The position numbers were made by a program, and so were the translations under genes. Under the pieces are notes generated by a model. It was not told the origin of the DNA. It ran no database searches and worked only from the letters and a program-made list of their open reading frames with translations. Shown in pieces: positions 17,943 through 26,151 of a DNA stretch of 64,000 nt. Where the stretch lies: assembly GCF_000725625.1 (NCBI RefSeq), contig NZ_JOHS01000019.1:62001-126000 (forward strand), given 5' to 3'. Source of the DNA: Streptomyces sp. NRRL F-6676. GTDB lineage: Bacteria > Actinomycetota > Actinomycetes > Streptomycetales > Streptomycetaceae. The stretch's first letter is position 1. The number at the start of each line of letters is the position of its first letter.

Positions 17943-19226
17943 ATGCCCCACGACGAAGCCGCGCCCCCGGACGCTCCCGGCGGCTACACCCGCGTCCTGC
18001 GCGTACCCGAGTTCCGCGCGGTCTTCGCCGCGCACACCCTCTCCCTCCTCGGCGTCGTCGTCAGCGAGATCGCCCTCTCCGTCCTCGTCTACGACCTCAC
18101 CGGCTCGCCCCTGCTCAGCGCGCTGACCTTCGCGCTCGGCTTCCTGCCGTACCTCGTCGGCGGCACCCTGTTCGCCGGGGTCGCCGACCGGTTCCCCGCC
18201 CGCCGCGTCCTGGTCGTCTGCGACCTCCTGTGCGCGGGCTGCGTGGCCGTCATGACGGTCCCCGGCACCCACATCGCCGTCCTGCTCGCCCTGCGCTGCG
18301 CGCTCGCGGTCGTCTCGCCCGTCTTCCAGGGCACCCGCATGGCGACCCTCGCCGACGTCCTCGGCGACGGCGACCTCTTCGTGCTCGGCCGCTCGCTGCT
18401 GCGGATCGTCTCCCAGAGCGCCCTCCTGGTCGGCTACGGCTGCGGCGGACTGCTGCTCACCGTGCTCACCCCGCGCCACGCCCTGGTGATCACCGTCGCC
18501 ACCTTCCTCTCCTCCGCGCTGCTGCTGCGGCTCGGCACCCGGCGCCGCCCGGCGCGCGCGTCCGGCCGCGACGGCGCCCCGGTGGCCGGCCCGCTCTCCG
18601 GCGCCCGGCGCGTGCTCGCCGACCGGCGCACCCGCGTCCTGCTCCTGCTGTTCTGGGTGCCGCCGATGTTCTGCGTCGTCCCGGAGGCCCTGGCCGCCCC
18701 CTACGCGGACCGGATCGGCGCCGGGTCGACCGGGCTCGGGCTGCTGATGTGCGCGCTGCCCGTCGGCACCATCGCCGGTGAGCTGTTCGCGGGGGCGCGG
18801 CTGCGCCCGGCCACCCGGGAGCGCGTGACGCTGCCGCTGCTCTCCTTCATGCTGCTGCCCTACCTCGGCTACGCCCTCGCCCCCGGCCTCGGCTGGGCAC
18901 TGTTCCTGCTGGCGCTCTCGGGCGCCGGGTCCGCGTACACGCTCGGCCTGGACCAGTGGTTCGTGGCCGCCTTGCCACAGGAGCTGCGGGGCCGCGCCAT
19001 GACGCTGAACACGGCCGGGCTGATGACCGTGCAGGGCGTCGGCATGGCGCTCGCGGGCGTCGTCGCGCAGTTCGCCGGGGTGCCCGCCACGGTGGCCGGC
19101 GCCGGGGCGCTCGGCACGCTCGTCTGCGTCCTGCTGGCCCTCTCGGCCCGGCGCGGGGAGCGCGCGGCGGACGCGTACCGAAAGAATGAGCGACCGAACA
19201 GCGAGACGGGGCTGACCACCATGTGA
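17943..19226 (+). CDS. MFS transporter, probable exporter
   Basis: 427 residues with 10 to 12 predicted membrane helices. The loop after helix 2 reads GVADRFPARRVLVV, the MFS motif A region. The overall layout matches the enterobactin-exporter/DHA3-type group. The start is ATG at 17943, giving MPHDEAAPPDAPGGYTRVLR. The likely regulator is the divergent ArsR-like gene. A MarR gene follows 22 bases downstream. The substrate is unknown; drug or siderophore efflux would be usual for this group. Confidence 0.87.
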   Translation: MPHDEAAPPDAPGGYTRVLRVPEFRAVFAAHTLSLLGVVVSEIALSVLVYDLTGSPLLSALTFALGFLPYLVGGTLFAGVADRFPARRVLVVCDLLCAGCVAVMTVPGTHIAVLLALRCALAVVSPVFQGTRMATLADVLGDGDLFVLGRSLLRIVSQSALLVGYGCGGLLLTVLTPRHALVITVATFLSSALLLRLGTRRRPARASGRDGAPVAGPLSGARRVLADRRTRVLLLLFWVPPMFCVVPEALAAPYADRIGAGSTGLGLLMCALPVGTIAGELFAGARLRPATRERVTLPLLSFMLLPYLGYALAPGLGWALFLLALSGAGSAYTLGLDQWFVAALPQELRGRAMTLNTAGLMTVQGVGMALAGVVAQFAGVPATVAGAGALGTLVCVLLALSARRGERAADAYRKNERPNSETGLTTM

Positions 19227-19248
19227 CCGGCCGGTAAGGTCTGGTTCC

Positions 19249-19758
19249 GTGCCAAAGCCCCTCGGTCTCTCCTTCGACCCCATCGCGCGCGCCGACGAAC
19301 ACTGGAAGCAGCGGTGGGGCAGCGTGCCCTCCATGGCGGCGATCACCTCGATCATGCGGGCCCAGCAGATCCTGCTCGCCGAGGTCGACGCGGTCGTCAA
19401 ACCGTACGGACTGACGTTCGCGCGGTACGAGGCGCTGGTGCTGCTCACGTTCTCGAAGTCGGGTGAGCTGCCGATGTCCAAGATCGGCGAGCGGCTCATG
19501 GTGCATCCGACCTCCGTCACCAACACCGTCGACCGGCTCGTGACGTCCGGACTGGTCGCCAAGCGTCCCAACCCCAACGACGGCCGCGGCACCCTCGCCT
19601 CCATCACCGACAAGGGCCGCGAGGTGTGCGACGCCGCCACCCGCGAGCTGATGGCGATGGACTTCGGGCTGGGCGCGTACGACGCGGAGGAGTGCCAGGA
19701 GATCTTCGCGATGCTGCGGCCGCTGCGGGTGGCGGCTCACGACTTCGAGGACGAGTGA
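19249..19758 (+). CDS. MarR-family transcriptional regulator
   Basis: 169 residues. The winged helix is in MSKIGERLMVHPTSVTN and DRLVTSGLVAKRPNPNDGRG, with the usual long N- and C-terminal dimer helices. GTG at 19249 begins MPKPLGLSFDPIARADEHW, an N-terminus conserved in Streptomyces orthologues. It may be read with the MFS gene. Targets are unknown. Confidence 0.88.
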   Translation: MPKPLGLSFDPIARADEHWKQRWGSVPSMAAITSIMRAQQILLAEVDAVVKPYGLTFARYEALVLLTFSKSGELPMSKIGERLMVHPTSVTNTVDRLVTSGLVAKRPNPNDGRGTLASITDKGREVCDAATRELMAMDFGLGAYDAEECQEIFAMLRPLRVAAHDFEDE

Positions 19759-19835
19759 CCGGACCCCTCCGGGGGTGTCGTACGCCACCGGGGGCGCCCG
19801 AAGATCGGGCCCCGCCGCTCGTTACGCTCGTACCC

Positions 19836-20177
19836 ATGAAGAAAAGCGTGCTGACCCGCTACCGCGTGATGGCGTACGTCACCGGTGTGCTCCTGGTCCT
19901 GCTGTGCCTCAGCATGATCGCCAAGTACGGGTTCGACGTCGACGGTGCCGCGGACTTCACCCGGGTCGTCGCCATCGCACACGGCTGGCTCTACGTCGTG
20001 TACCTCGTGTTCGCCTTCGACCTGGGCGCCAAGGCGAAGTGGCCGGTGGCCAAGCAGCTCTGGGTGCTGCTGGCGGGCACCGTGCCGACCGCGGCCTTCT
20101 TCGTGGAGCGCAGGATCAGCCACGAGCTGGAGCCGAAGCTCGCGCAGGACGCGGCGCCGGCCGCGGCCAAGGCATAG
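19836..20177 (+). CDS. DUF3817 small membrane protein (paralogue)
   Basis: 113 residues with three or so hydrophobic helices (YVTGVLLVLLCLSMIAKYG, GWLYVVYLVFAFDLG, LLAGTVPTAAFFVERR). It shares the HGWLYVVYLVFAFD/PTAAFFVER layout with the protein at 16231-16575. Function is unknown. ATG at 19836. It is followed by a strong hairpin and then icmA. Confidence 0.87.
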   Translation: MKKSVLTRYRVMAYVTGVLLVLLCLSMIAKYGFDVDGAADFTRVVAIAHGWLYVVYLVFAFDLGAKAKWPVAKQLWVLLAGTVPTAAFFVERRISHELEPKLAQDAAPAAAKA

Positions 20178-20190
20178 CGGGGACCGCTCC

Positions 20191-20218
20191 ACCGCCGTAC
20201 GGGCACACGTACGGCGGT
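20191..20218 (+). terminator. hairpin terminator after the DUF3817 gene
   Basis: A perfect 11-bp stem, ACCGCCGTACG and its complement, with a six-base loop. It starts 13 bases past the stop codon and is flanked by complementary GGGGA/TCCCC. No U-run. It separates this gene from icmA. Confidence 0.65.
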
Positions 20219-20230
20219 CCCCCATCGACA

Positions 20231-20252
20231 TTTACTTGGACGTCCTAGTAAA
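20231..20252. promoter_or_regulatory. 22-bp palindrome in the icmA promoter
   Basis: TTTACT and AGTAAA arms flank a central GGACGTCC, giving a 22-bp palindrome with one mismatched pair. It ends nine bases before the icmA ATG and covers the only AT-rich, -10-like sequence (TAGTAAAT). A regulator bound here would block the promoter. The cognate regulator is not identified in the window. Confidence 0.6.
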
Positions 20253-20261
20253 TTCGGGGGT

Positions 20262-21962
20262 ATGGACGCTGACGCCATCGAGGAGGGCCGCCGTCGCTGG
20301 CAGGCCCGCTACGACGCCTCCCGCACCCGCGACGCCGATTTCAGCACGCTCTCCGGCGACCCCGTGGACCCGGTCTACGGGCCCCGGCCCGGCGACACCT
20401 ACGACGGCTTCGAACGGATCGGCTGGCCGGGGGAGTACCCCTTCACCCGCGGCCTGTACCCGACCGGCTACCGAGGACGGACGTGGACGATCCGGCAGTT
20501 CGCCGGGTTCGGCAACGCCGAGCAGACCAACGAGCGCTACAAGATGATCCTCGCCAACGGCGGCGGGGGACTGTCGGTCGCGTTCGACATGCCCACGCTC
20601 ATGGGCCGCGACTCCGACGACCCGCGCTCGCTCGGCGAGGTCGGGCACTGCGGTGTGGCGATCGACTCGGCGGCCGACATGGAGGTCCTCTTCAAGGACA
20701 TCCCGCTCGGCGACGTGACGACCTCCATGACGATCAGCGGGCCCGCCGTGCCCGTCTTCTGCATGTACCTGGTCGCCGCCGAGCGGCAGGGCGTGGACCC
20801 GGGCGTCCTCAACGGCACGCTCCAGACGGACATCTTCAAGGAGTACATCGCGCAGAAGGAGTGGCTCTTCCAGCCCGAGCCGCATCTGCGCCTCATCGGC
20901 GACCTGATGGAGCACTGCGCATCCCGCATCCCCGCGTACAAGCCGCTGTCCGTCTCCGGCTACCACATCCGCGAGGCCGGCTCCACGGCCGCGCAGGAGC
21001 TCGCGTACACCCTCGCGGACGGGTTCGGGTACGTCGAGCTGGGCCTCTCGCGCGGTCTGGACGTGAACGTGTTCGCCCCGGGGCTGTCCTTCTTCTTCGA
21101 CGCGCACGTCGACTTCTTCGAGGAGATAGCCAAGTTCCGGGCCGCCCGGCGGATCTGGGCGCGCTGGATGCGCGACGTGTACGGGGCGACGTCGGAGAAG
21201 GCGCAGTGGCTGCGCTTCCACACGCAGACCGCCGGGGTCTCGCTGACCGCGCAGCAGCCGTACAACAACGTGGTGCGCACGGCGGTGGAGGCGCTGGCGG
21301 CGGTGCTCGGCGGCACGAACTCGCTGCACACCAACGCGCTCGACGAGACGCTGGCGCTGCCGTCCGAGCAGGCGGCGGAGATCGCGCTGCGCACGCAGCA
21401 GGTGCTGATGGAGGAGACCGGGGTCGGCAACGTGGCCGACCCGCTGGGCGGGTCCTGGTACGTCGAGCAGCTGACCGACCGGATCGAGGCGGACGCGGAG
21501 AAGATCTTCGAGCAGATCAGGGAGCGGGGGCTGCGGGCGCACCCCGACGGCCGGCACCCGATCGGTCCGATCACCTCCGGGATCCTGCGCGGGATCGAGG
21601 ACGGGTGGTTCACGGGGGAGATCGCGGAGTCGGCGTTCCAGTACCAGCGGGCGCTGGAGAAGGGTGACAAGCGGGTCGTGGGCGTCAACGCCCACACCGG
21701 GTCGGTCACCGGGGACCTGGAGATCCTGCGGGTCAGCCATGAGGTGGAGCGGGAGCAGGTGCGGGTGCTCGGCGAGCGGCGGGCCGCGCGCGACGAGGCG
21801 GCCGTGCGGGGCGCGCTGGACGCGATGCTCGCGGCGGCGCGGGACGGCTCGAACATGGTCGATCCCATGCTGGACGCGGTGCGGGCGGAGGCGACGCTGG
21901 GCGAGATCTGCGACGCGCTCCGCGAGGAGTGGGGCGTCTACACGGAGCCCCCGGGCTTCTGA
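20262..21962 (+). CDS. icmA: isobutyryl-CoA mutase large subunit IcmA
   Basis: 566 residues, the usual IcmA length. It catalyses adenosylcobalamin-dependent interchange of isobutyryl-CoA and n-butyryl-CoA together with a small B12-binding subunit encoded elsewhere; no B12-binding domain is present here. The two substrate-specificity residues fit IcmA, not methylmalonyl-CoA mutase: Phe80 in TIRQFAGFG (Tyr in Mcm) and Gln198 in EYIAQKE (Arg in Mcm). The barrel motif SGYHIREAG is present. The start ATG has GGGGG just upstream. The pathway feeds valine and fatty-acid carbon into butyryl-CoA and polyketide precursors. MeaB (10652-11608) is a likely chaperone. Confidence 0.93.
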   Translation: MDADAIEEGRRRWQARYDASRTRDADFSTLSGDPVDPVYGPRPGDTYDGFERIGWPGEYPFTRGLYPTGYRGRTWTIRQFAGFGNAEQTNERYKMILANGGGGLSVAFDMPTLMGRDSDDPRSLGEVGHCGVAIDSAADMEVLFKDIPLGDVTTSMTISGPAVPVFCMYLVAAERQGVDPGVLNGTLQTDIFKEYIAQKEWLFQPEPHLRLIGDLMEHCASRIPAYKPLSVSGYHIREAGSTAAQELAYTLADGFGYVELGLSRGLDVNVFAPGLSFFFDAHVDFFEEIAKFRAARRIWARWMRDVYGATSEKAQWLRFHTQTAGVSLTAQQPYNNVVRTAVEALAAVLGGTNSLHTNALDETLALPSEQAAEIALRTQQVLMEETGVGNVADPLGGSWYVEQLTDRIEADAEKIFEQIRERGLRAHPDGRHPIGPITSGILRGIEDGWFTGEIAESAFQYQRALEKGDKRVVGVNAHTGSVTGDLEILRVSHEVEREQVRVLGERRAARDEAAVRGALDAMLAAARDGSNMVDPMLDAVRAEATLGEICDALREEWGVYTEPPGF

Positions 21963-21964
21963 GG

Positions 21965-22193
21965 GCCCCGTAAGGGGCGCGGGGGCTGTGTCTCTGCGCG
22001 GCTCCGTCGCGGTGCGCGAGCGGCGTGCCCGCCCCCCGCGTAAGGGGCGCGGGGAACTGCGCGAGCAACCACGACGCACCCGCACCCGCCGTACATCCCC
22101 CGCCCCGAACTCTTGGGCGCTCGCGCCCCGGGGTCGAAGGGGCGGAGCCCCTGGGGGACGGGAAGGGTAGGGGCGGCGGGGGCGAGACAACCG
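21965..22193. repeat. extragenic GC-rich repeat cluster
   Basis: The gap between icmA and the convergent TetR gene contains two copies of [21 protein letters not shown] sequence, GGAACTGCGCGAGCAACCACG, and GGGGCGGAGCCCCTGGGGGA with GGGAAGGGTAGGGGCGGCGG. This is the family seen at 1634-1744 in the opposite orientation. It can form strong hairpins and may terminate both convergent genes. Confidence 0.65.
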
Positions 22194-22823
22194 TCACACC
22201 CCCGCCAGCCCCTCCAGCAGCAGCCGCGTGAACGCCGCGGCCCACGCCGCGTCCGCCGGTTGTCCGCTCACCAGCGTGCGGTGCACCACCGCCCCCGCCA
22301 CCACGTCGAAGATGAGATCCGCCGCCCGCGCCGCCGCCCCCGCGTCCGGTTCCGCGGGGAGTTCGCCGCGGGCCGTCGCGCGGGCCCGCCCCTCCACCAC
22401 CAGCCGCTTCTGCCGCTCCACGATCGACGTCCGGATCCGCTCCCGCAGCGGCGTGTCCCGCGTGGCCTCGGCGACCACCGCCATGAGCGCCGTCTTGGTC
22501 TCCGGCCGGTCCAGGATCGCGGCGAACTGCCGCACCACGCCCTCGACGTCCGCCGCCAGGCTGCCCCGGTCCGGCAGTTCCAGCTCGTCGAAGAGGACGG
22601 CGACCGCGTCCACGACGAGCTCGTTCTTGCCCGCCCACCGCCGGTACAGCGTGGTCTTCGCCACGCCCGCCCGCGTCGCCACGTCGCCGAGGGTCAGCCG
22701 GGACCAGCCCAGGTCGACCAGTGCCGCCCGCGTCGCCTCGAGGATCGCGGCGTCCGCGGCGGCGCTGCGGGGGCGCCCGGCGGGACGGGACGCGGAGGGT
22801 TGTTCGGGCATGTCAGTGACCAT
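22194..22823 (-). CDS. TetR-family transcriptional regulator
   Basis: 209 residues. The HTH region reads LTLGDVATRAGVAKTTLYRRW (residues about 43-63), and the C-terminal domain is of TetR_C type with LIFDVVAGAVVHRTLV. ATG at 22823 has GAGGGG seven bases upstream. An internal ATG four codons later is possible. It is divergent from the thioredoxin-TPR gene, with a 7-3-7 inverted repeat in the shared region. Ligand and targets are unknown. Confidence 0.87.
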   Translation of the reverse strand: MVTDMPEQPSASRPAGRPRSAAADAAILEATRAALVDLGWSRLTLGDVATRAGVAKTTLYRRWAGKNELVVDAVAVLFDELELPDRGSLAADVEGVVRQFAAILDRPETKTALMAVVAEATRDTPLRERIRTSIVERQKRLVVEGRARATARGELPAEPDAGAAARAADLIFDVVAGAVVHRTLVSGQPADAAWAAAFTRLLLEGLAGV

Positions 22824-22916
22824 ATCCGGCCCCTCGGCGGCCGGTATGCGTCAGTGTTGTGAAGTCGTGAGGGAGATCACCGGAAGAGGGTCCACGGCCG
22901 CCCCGCACCCCGGTTA

Positions 22917-22933
22917 CGCTACGAGCCGTAGCG
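22917..22933. promoter_or_regulatory. inverted repeat between TetR gene and cnoX-like gene
   Basis: A perfect 7-3-7 inverted repeat (CGCTACG, AGC, CGTAGCG), centred about 100 bases upstream of the TetR start and 140 bases upstream of the thioredoxin-TPR start. It is a reasonable candidate for TetR autoregulation. A hairpin role is the alternative. Confidence 0.4.
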
Positions 22934-22955
22934 AAAAGCGACGACCACGGCGCCA

Positions 22956-22997
22956 GGTGGGGACCCGGCGCATCGCGCCGGGTGGGGACCCGGCGCA
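22956..22997 (+). repeat. short tandem direct repeat upstream of the thioredoxin-TPR gene
   Basis: Two copies of GGTGGGGACCCGGCGCA (22956-22972 and 22981-22997), with a 25-base period, lie 68-110 bases before the start codon. No known site matches. It could be a binding site pair or slippage product. Confidence 0.6.
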
Positions 22998-23064
22998 CTC
23001 GCGCACGATCCCCCGGATCGGACGCGTGGACCACGCGTGTGCGCGGAAGGGGGAGGATGTACTC

Positions 23065-24045
23065 ATGCAGCCACGGAACATGTCCATGAGCGGAGTCGTC
23101 GACCTCGCCGCGGTGAAGGCGGCCCAGGAGGCCAAGGCGAAGGCGGAGCAGGCGCGCGCCGAAGCCGCCCGGCGGGGCGACACGGGGGCGGTGTCCCCCG
23201 CGGACCTGGTGCTCGACGTCGACGAGGCCGGGTTCGAACGTGACGTACTCCAGCGCTCCACCGAGGTACCCGTCGTCATCGACTTCTGGGCCGAGTGGTG
23301 CGAGCCCTGCAAGCAGTTGAGCCCGGTCCTGGAGCGGCTGGCCGTCGAGTACAACGGCCGGTTCCTGCTCGCCAAGGTCGATGTCGACGCCAACCAGATG
23401 CTGATGCAGCAGTTCGGCATCCAGGGCATCCCGGCGGTCTTCGCCGTCGTCGCCGGCCAGGCGCTGCCCCTCTTCCAGGGCGCGGCGGGCGAGCAGCAGA
23501 TCCGGGAGACGCTGGACCAGCTCGTCCAGGTCGCCGAGCAGCGGTTCGGGCTGACGGGGCTGACCGTCGACCCGGACGCCGTGCCCGGCGGGCGCCCGGC
23601 CGACGCCGACGCCGAGGCCCCGGCCGGCCCGTACGACGCCCTGCTGGAGGCCGCCGTCAGCGCCCTGGACTCGGGCGACCTGGCGGGCGCCGTGGCGGCG
23701 TACAAGAACGTGCTGAGCGACGATCCCGGCAACCCGGAGGCGAAGCTGGGCCTCGCGCAGGCCGAGCTGTTGCGGCGGGTGCAGGGTCTGGACCCGCAGA
23801 AGGTGCGTCAGGAGGCCGCCGAGAAGCCCGGTGACGTGGCCGCGCAGATCGCCGCCGCCGACCTGGATCTGGTGGGCGGTCATGTGGAGGACGCCTTCGG
23901 CCGGCTGACCGACACGGTGCGCCGTACGGCCGGTGACGACCGGGACGCGGTGCGGGTGCGGCTCCTCGAACTGTTCGAGGTCGTCGGGGCCGAGGACCCC
24001 CGGGTGACAGTGGCGCGCAGGGCGCTCGCCCGGGCCCTGTTCTGA
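23065..24045 (+). CDS. thioredoxin-domain TPR protein, CnoX-like co-chaperone
   Basis: 326 residues. An N-terminal Ala/Lys-rich leader (1-50) precedes a thioredoxin fold (about 55-165) with active-site motif WAEWCEPCK. A TPR-like C-terminal half follows (LLEAAVSALDSGDLAGAVAAY). The architecture is that of CnoX/YbbN, a holdase that protects proteins from oxidation and hands them to GroEL. E. coli CnoX lacks redox activity, but here the full CxxC pair is kept. ATG at 23065 has GGGAGGATG upstream. It stands alone between a divergent TetR and a long intergenic region. Confidence 0.9.
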   Translation: MQPRNMSMSGVVDLAAVKAAQEAKAKAEQARAEAARRGDTGAVSPADLVLDVDEAGFERDVLQRSTEVPVVIDFWAEWCEPCKQLSPVLERLAVEYNGRFLLAKVDVDANQMLMQQFGIQGIPAVFAVVAGQALPLFQGAAGEQQIRETLDQLVQVAEQRFGLTGLTVDPDAVPGGRPADADAEAPAGPYDALLEAAVSALDSGDLAGAVAAYKNVLSDDPGNPEAKLGLAQAELLRRVQGLDPQKVRQEAAEKPGDVAAQIAAADLDLVGGHVEDAFGRLTDTVRRTAGDDRDAVRVRLLELFEVVGAEDPRVTVARRALARALF

Positions 24046-24693
24046 CCGGTTTACGCGTCTTGCTGATGACCTGTCGCTAAACATCGGGTGCTGTGATGCC
24101 CCGGTGAAAATTCGCCGACCGAGTGGCGCAGGCGGCCGCGCTTTGCCAAAACTTGGCAATCGCGGCCGCTGTTACTCCGAGTAAACCAGCCCTGTTGGTC
24201 TGTCGGTGTGTGTCCGTACTTCAACCAGTTCGTCGCCCCGTTCTGTGCCACCGAGCGTCGCCGTCCGGCGCCGTCGCGTCGTGGCGTGGTTATCGCGCCG
24301 TTACTAGCGAGTAACGAACCCCCTTGCGGGGGCGGCCGGAATGCACCACGATCGGCGACGCTCGGTCCAATGCCGTACCCCGCAGCCAGCCGGGTCGCGG
24401 AGCGTCTTGGGTCCCCACCGGGCAGGGGCCGGCGACAGTGACGCCGGTTCCTGGACAGGGGGGTCTCCGCCGTCCGGTGGAGCCTGTCCGGCAGGTTGTG
24501 CGTGATGCGTGTCAGGCGCGACCAGTGGTTGTCGCTCGGGGGTGATCGCCGGTGATCCGGGCGCGGTCCGTGCCCGGCGCAACGGGCGCTCTCCTTACCG
24601 AGGACGTAGCACTTCTCCCATCCCTGCCCGGGCTCGGCCGCCTACTCGGGGGCAGCCGGGGTCAGGAGATGTACGTCCGAGAAGGAGGAAATG
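24046..24693. promoter_or_regulatory. 648-base intergenic region with three palindromic sites
   Basis: No convincing gene. It contains a nested inverted repeat (24132-24168): TTGCCAA-AAC-TTGGCAA flanked by GCGGCCGC on both sides, about 90 bases after the thioredoxin-TPR stop. It also holds TTACTC-C-GAGTAA (24172-24184) and GTTACT-AGCG-AGTAAC (24300-24315). The first could be a terminator or an operator. The two TTACT/AGTAA sites resemble each other and look like TetR-type operators for the DUF6230 operon, whose start is 380-520 bases downstream. The rest, 24320-24680, is GC-rich with no clear signal except GAAGGAGG before the gene. Confidence 0.5.
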
Positions 24694-25338
24694 ATGGAGT
24701 CCCAGGTGCGTGGCGGGACCAGATGGAAGCGGTTCGCTGTGGTCATGGTGCCCAGCGTGGCCGCTGCCGCAGCTATCGGTGTGAGTCTGGCCCAGGGCGC
24801 GCTGGCCGCGTCGTTCAGTGTGTCCGGCCAGGAGTTCAAGGTGCGGGCCGGCCACCTCGAGGGTCATGGCTTCGCGCAGTACGGCGGCGTCGACAGCGGT
24901 TACACGACGACCGAGGGCAAGGAAAAGACGGTGCACCCCGTCGCGATCTCGTCGTTCAAGAACGCCGAGATCACGAACATGTGCCAGTCGGTCAAGACGA
25001 CGATCCCGCTCATCGGGAAGACGTTCTACCTCCGTCTCGAAGCCGGGCCCGACGCGAACCACAAGGTGGAGGCCAAGAACCTCTACATCGACGTGGCCCA
25101 GCTCGACGCCGATGCGACGTTCAAGAACATCGACATCGGCGTGGCCGTCAAGGACCAGACCAAGGGTCCTGCCGTCAAGAGCGGTGAGAACGCGCTGCCG
25201 GGCGGCTTCGCCCAGCAGGCGGACTCGGCCGACCTGACGGACGTCAAGCAGACGGCCTGGGCGACCACGGCCGGCACCTTCAAGCTCAGCGGCCTGAAGA
25301 TGCGGCTCGGCACGGACGCCGACATGGAGTGCTTCTGA
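24694..25338 (+). CDS. DUF6230 secreted protein
   Basis: 214 residues. A short basic N-terminus and a hydrophobic stretch (FAVVMVPSVAAAAAIGVSLAQ) end in ALAASFSVSG, a good signal peptide with Ala-x-Ala cleavage. The mature part is a polar beta-rich domain with a single Cys pair (CQSVK; terminal MECF). Streptomyces annotations sometimes label the family cholesterol esterase, but I see no catalytic triad. GGAGG lies five bases before the ATG at 24694; an ATG at 24691 also exists. It is first in a three-gene set with the DUF6114 membrane protein and a Ser-rich secreted protein, probably a cell-surface unit. Confidence 0.87.
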   Translation: MESQVRGGTRWKRFAVVMVPSVAAAAAIGVSLAQGALAASFSVSGQEFKVRAGHLEGHGFAQYGGVDSGYTTTEGKEKTVHPVAISSFKNAEITNMCQSVKTTIPLIGKTFYLRLEAGPDANHKVEAKNLYIDVAQLDADATFKNIDIGVAVKDQTKGPAVKSGENALPGGFAQQADSADLTDVKQTAWATTAGTFKLSGLKMRLGTDADMECF

Positions 25339-25524
25339 CGGCTCCCGCGGCACGGGTGCCTCCGGGCAACTGAGGCATCGAGTGGGTGGGGAGGCCCCGG
25401 CTTCCCCACCCCGGTTCCCGGCCGGCGCCGCGCGCCGGGCATCCTTGCACCCTTCGACTTCCGGCTTACCGTCCCCATGGCCGAGCCGGTACGTACCTCC
25501 ACCGGACCCAGGGAGCTGTTTTCC

Positions 25525-26151
25525 ATGAGTGCCGAGACCCCGGTCCGACGCGTCGGGACCTTCACCCGGTTGCGTCTGGGCTTCCGCGCCTGGCGGGGCA
25601 GCCGGCCTTTCTGGGCGGGCCTTCTCACCGCGCTCGGCGGAGTGCCGATCGCCTACTTCCCGTATGCCACGCTCAAGCTGGGCACCATGTCGGTCACCAT
25701 GTCGACGACCGCGGGCTCCGCCTCACTGATCATCGGCGTGCTGCTGGTCACGCTGGGGCTGACGATGTGGTTCCAGCAGGCCACCCGGGTCTTCGCCGGA
25801 GTCGCGGCGATCATCCTTGGCCTGGTGTCCCTGGTGGTGTCCAACATCGGCGGGTTCGTGGTCGGCTTCCTGCTGGCGATGCTCGGCGGCGCCATGGCCA
25901 TCTCCTGGGTGCCCAGCAAGGCCAAGCCCGAGCGGGCCACGTCCGAGCCGGACGCCGGGAAGCAGGACCCGGACGGCGAGGGCGCCACCCCGCCCGCCGT
26001 ACCCGCCGCCGAGGAGCCGGGGACGCCGCACGCCCCCGCCGACGGCCCGGCGGCGCCGTACACCCCGCAGCCGCCGCACCCTTCCGCCGGCGAGGGCGCC
26101 CCGGACGCCCACGGCTTCGAGGACCAGGACGGGGGGTACCGTGTCCGCTGA
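25525..26151 (+). CDS. DUF6114 membrane protein
   Basis: 208 residues with four or so hydrophobic segments between residues 28 and 130 (FWAGLLTALGGVPIAYF, ASLIIGVLLVTLGLTMWF, VFAGVAAIILGLVSLVV, GGFVVGFLLAMLGGAMA). A cytoplasmic Pro/Ala/Glu tail of about 75 residues follows. ATG at 25525 (MSAETPVRRVG) has GGGAG upstream. The 187-base gap after the DUF6230 gene shows no terminator. Its 3' end overlaps the next gene by 11 bases. Function is unknown; DUF6230 and DUF6114 are a recurrent pair in actinomycetes. Confidence 0.87.
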   Translation: MSAETPVRRVGTFTRLRLGFRAWRGSRPFWAGLLTALGGVPIAYFPYATLKLGTMSVTMSTTAGSASLIIGVLLVTLGLTMWFQQATRVFAGVAAIILGLVSLVVSNIGGFVVGFLLAMLGGAMAISWVPSKAKPERATSEPDAGKQDPDGEGATPPAVPAAEEPGTPHAPADGPAAPYTPQPPHPSAGEGAPDAHGFEDQDGGYRVR

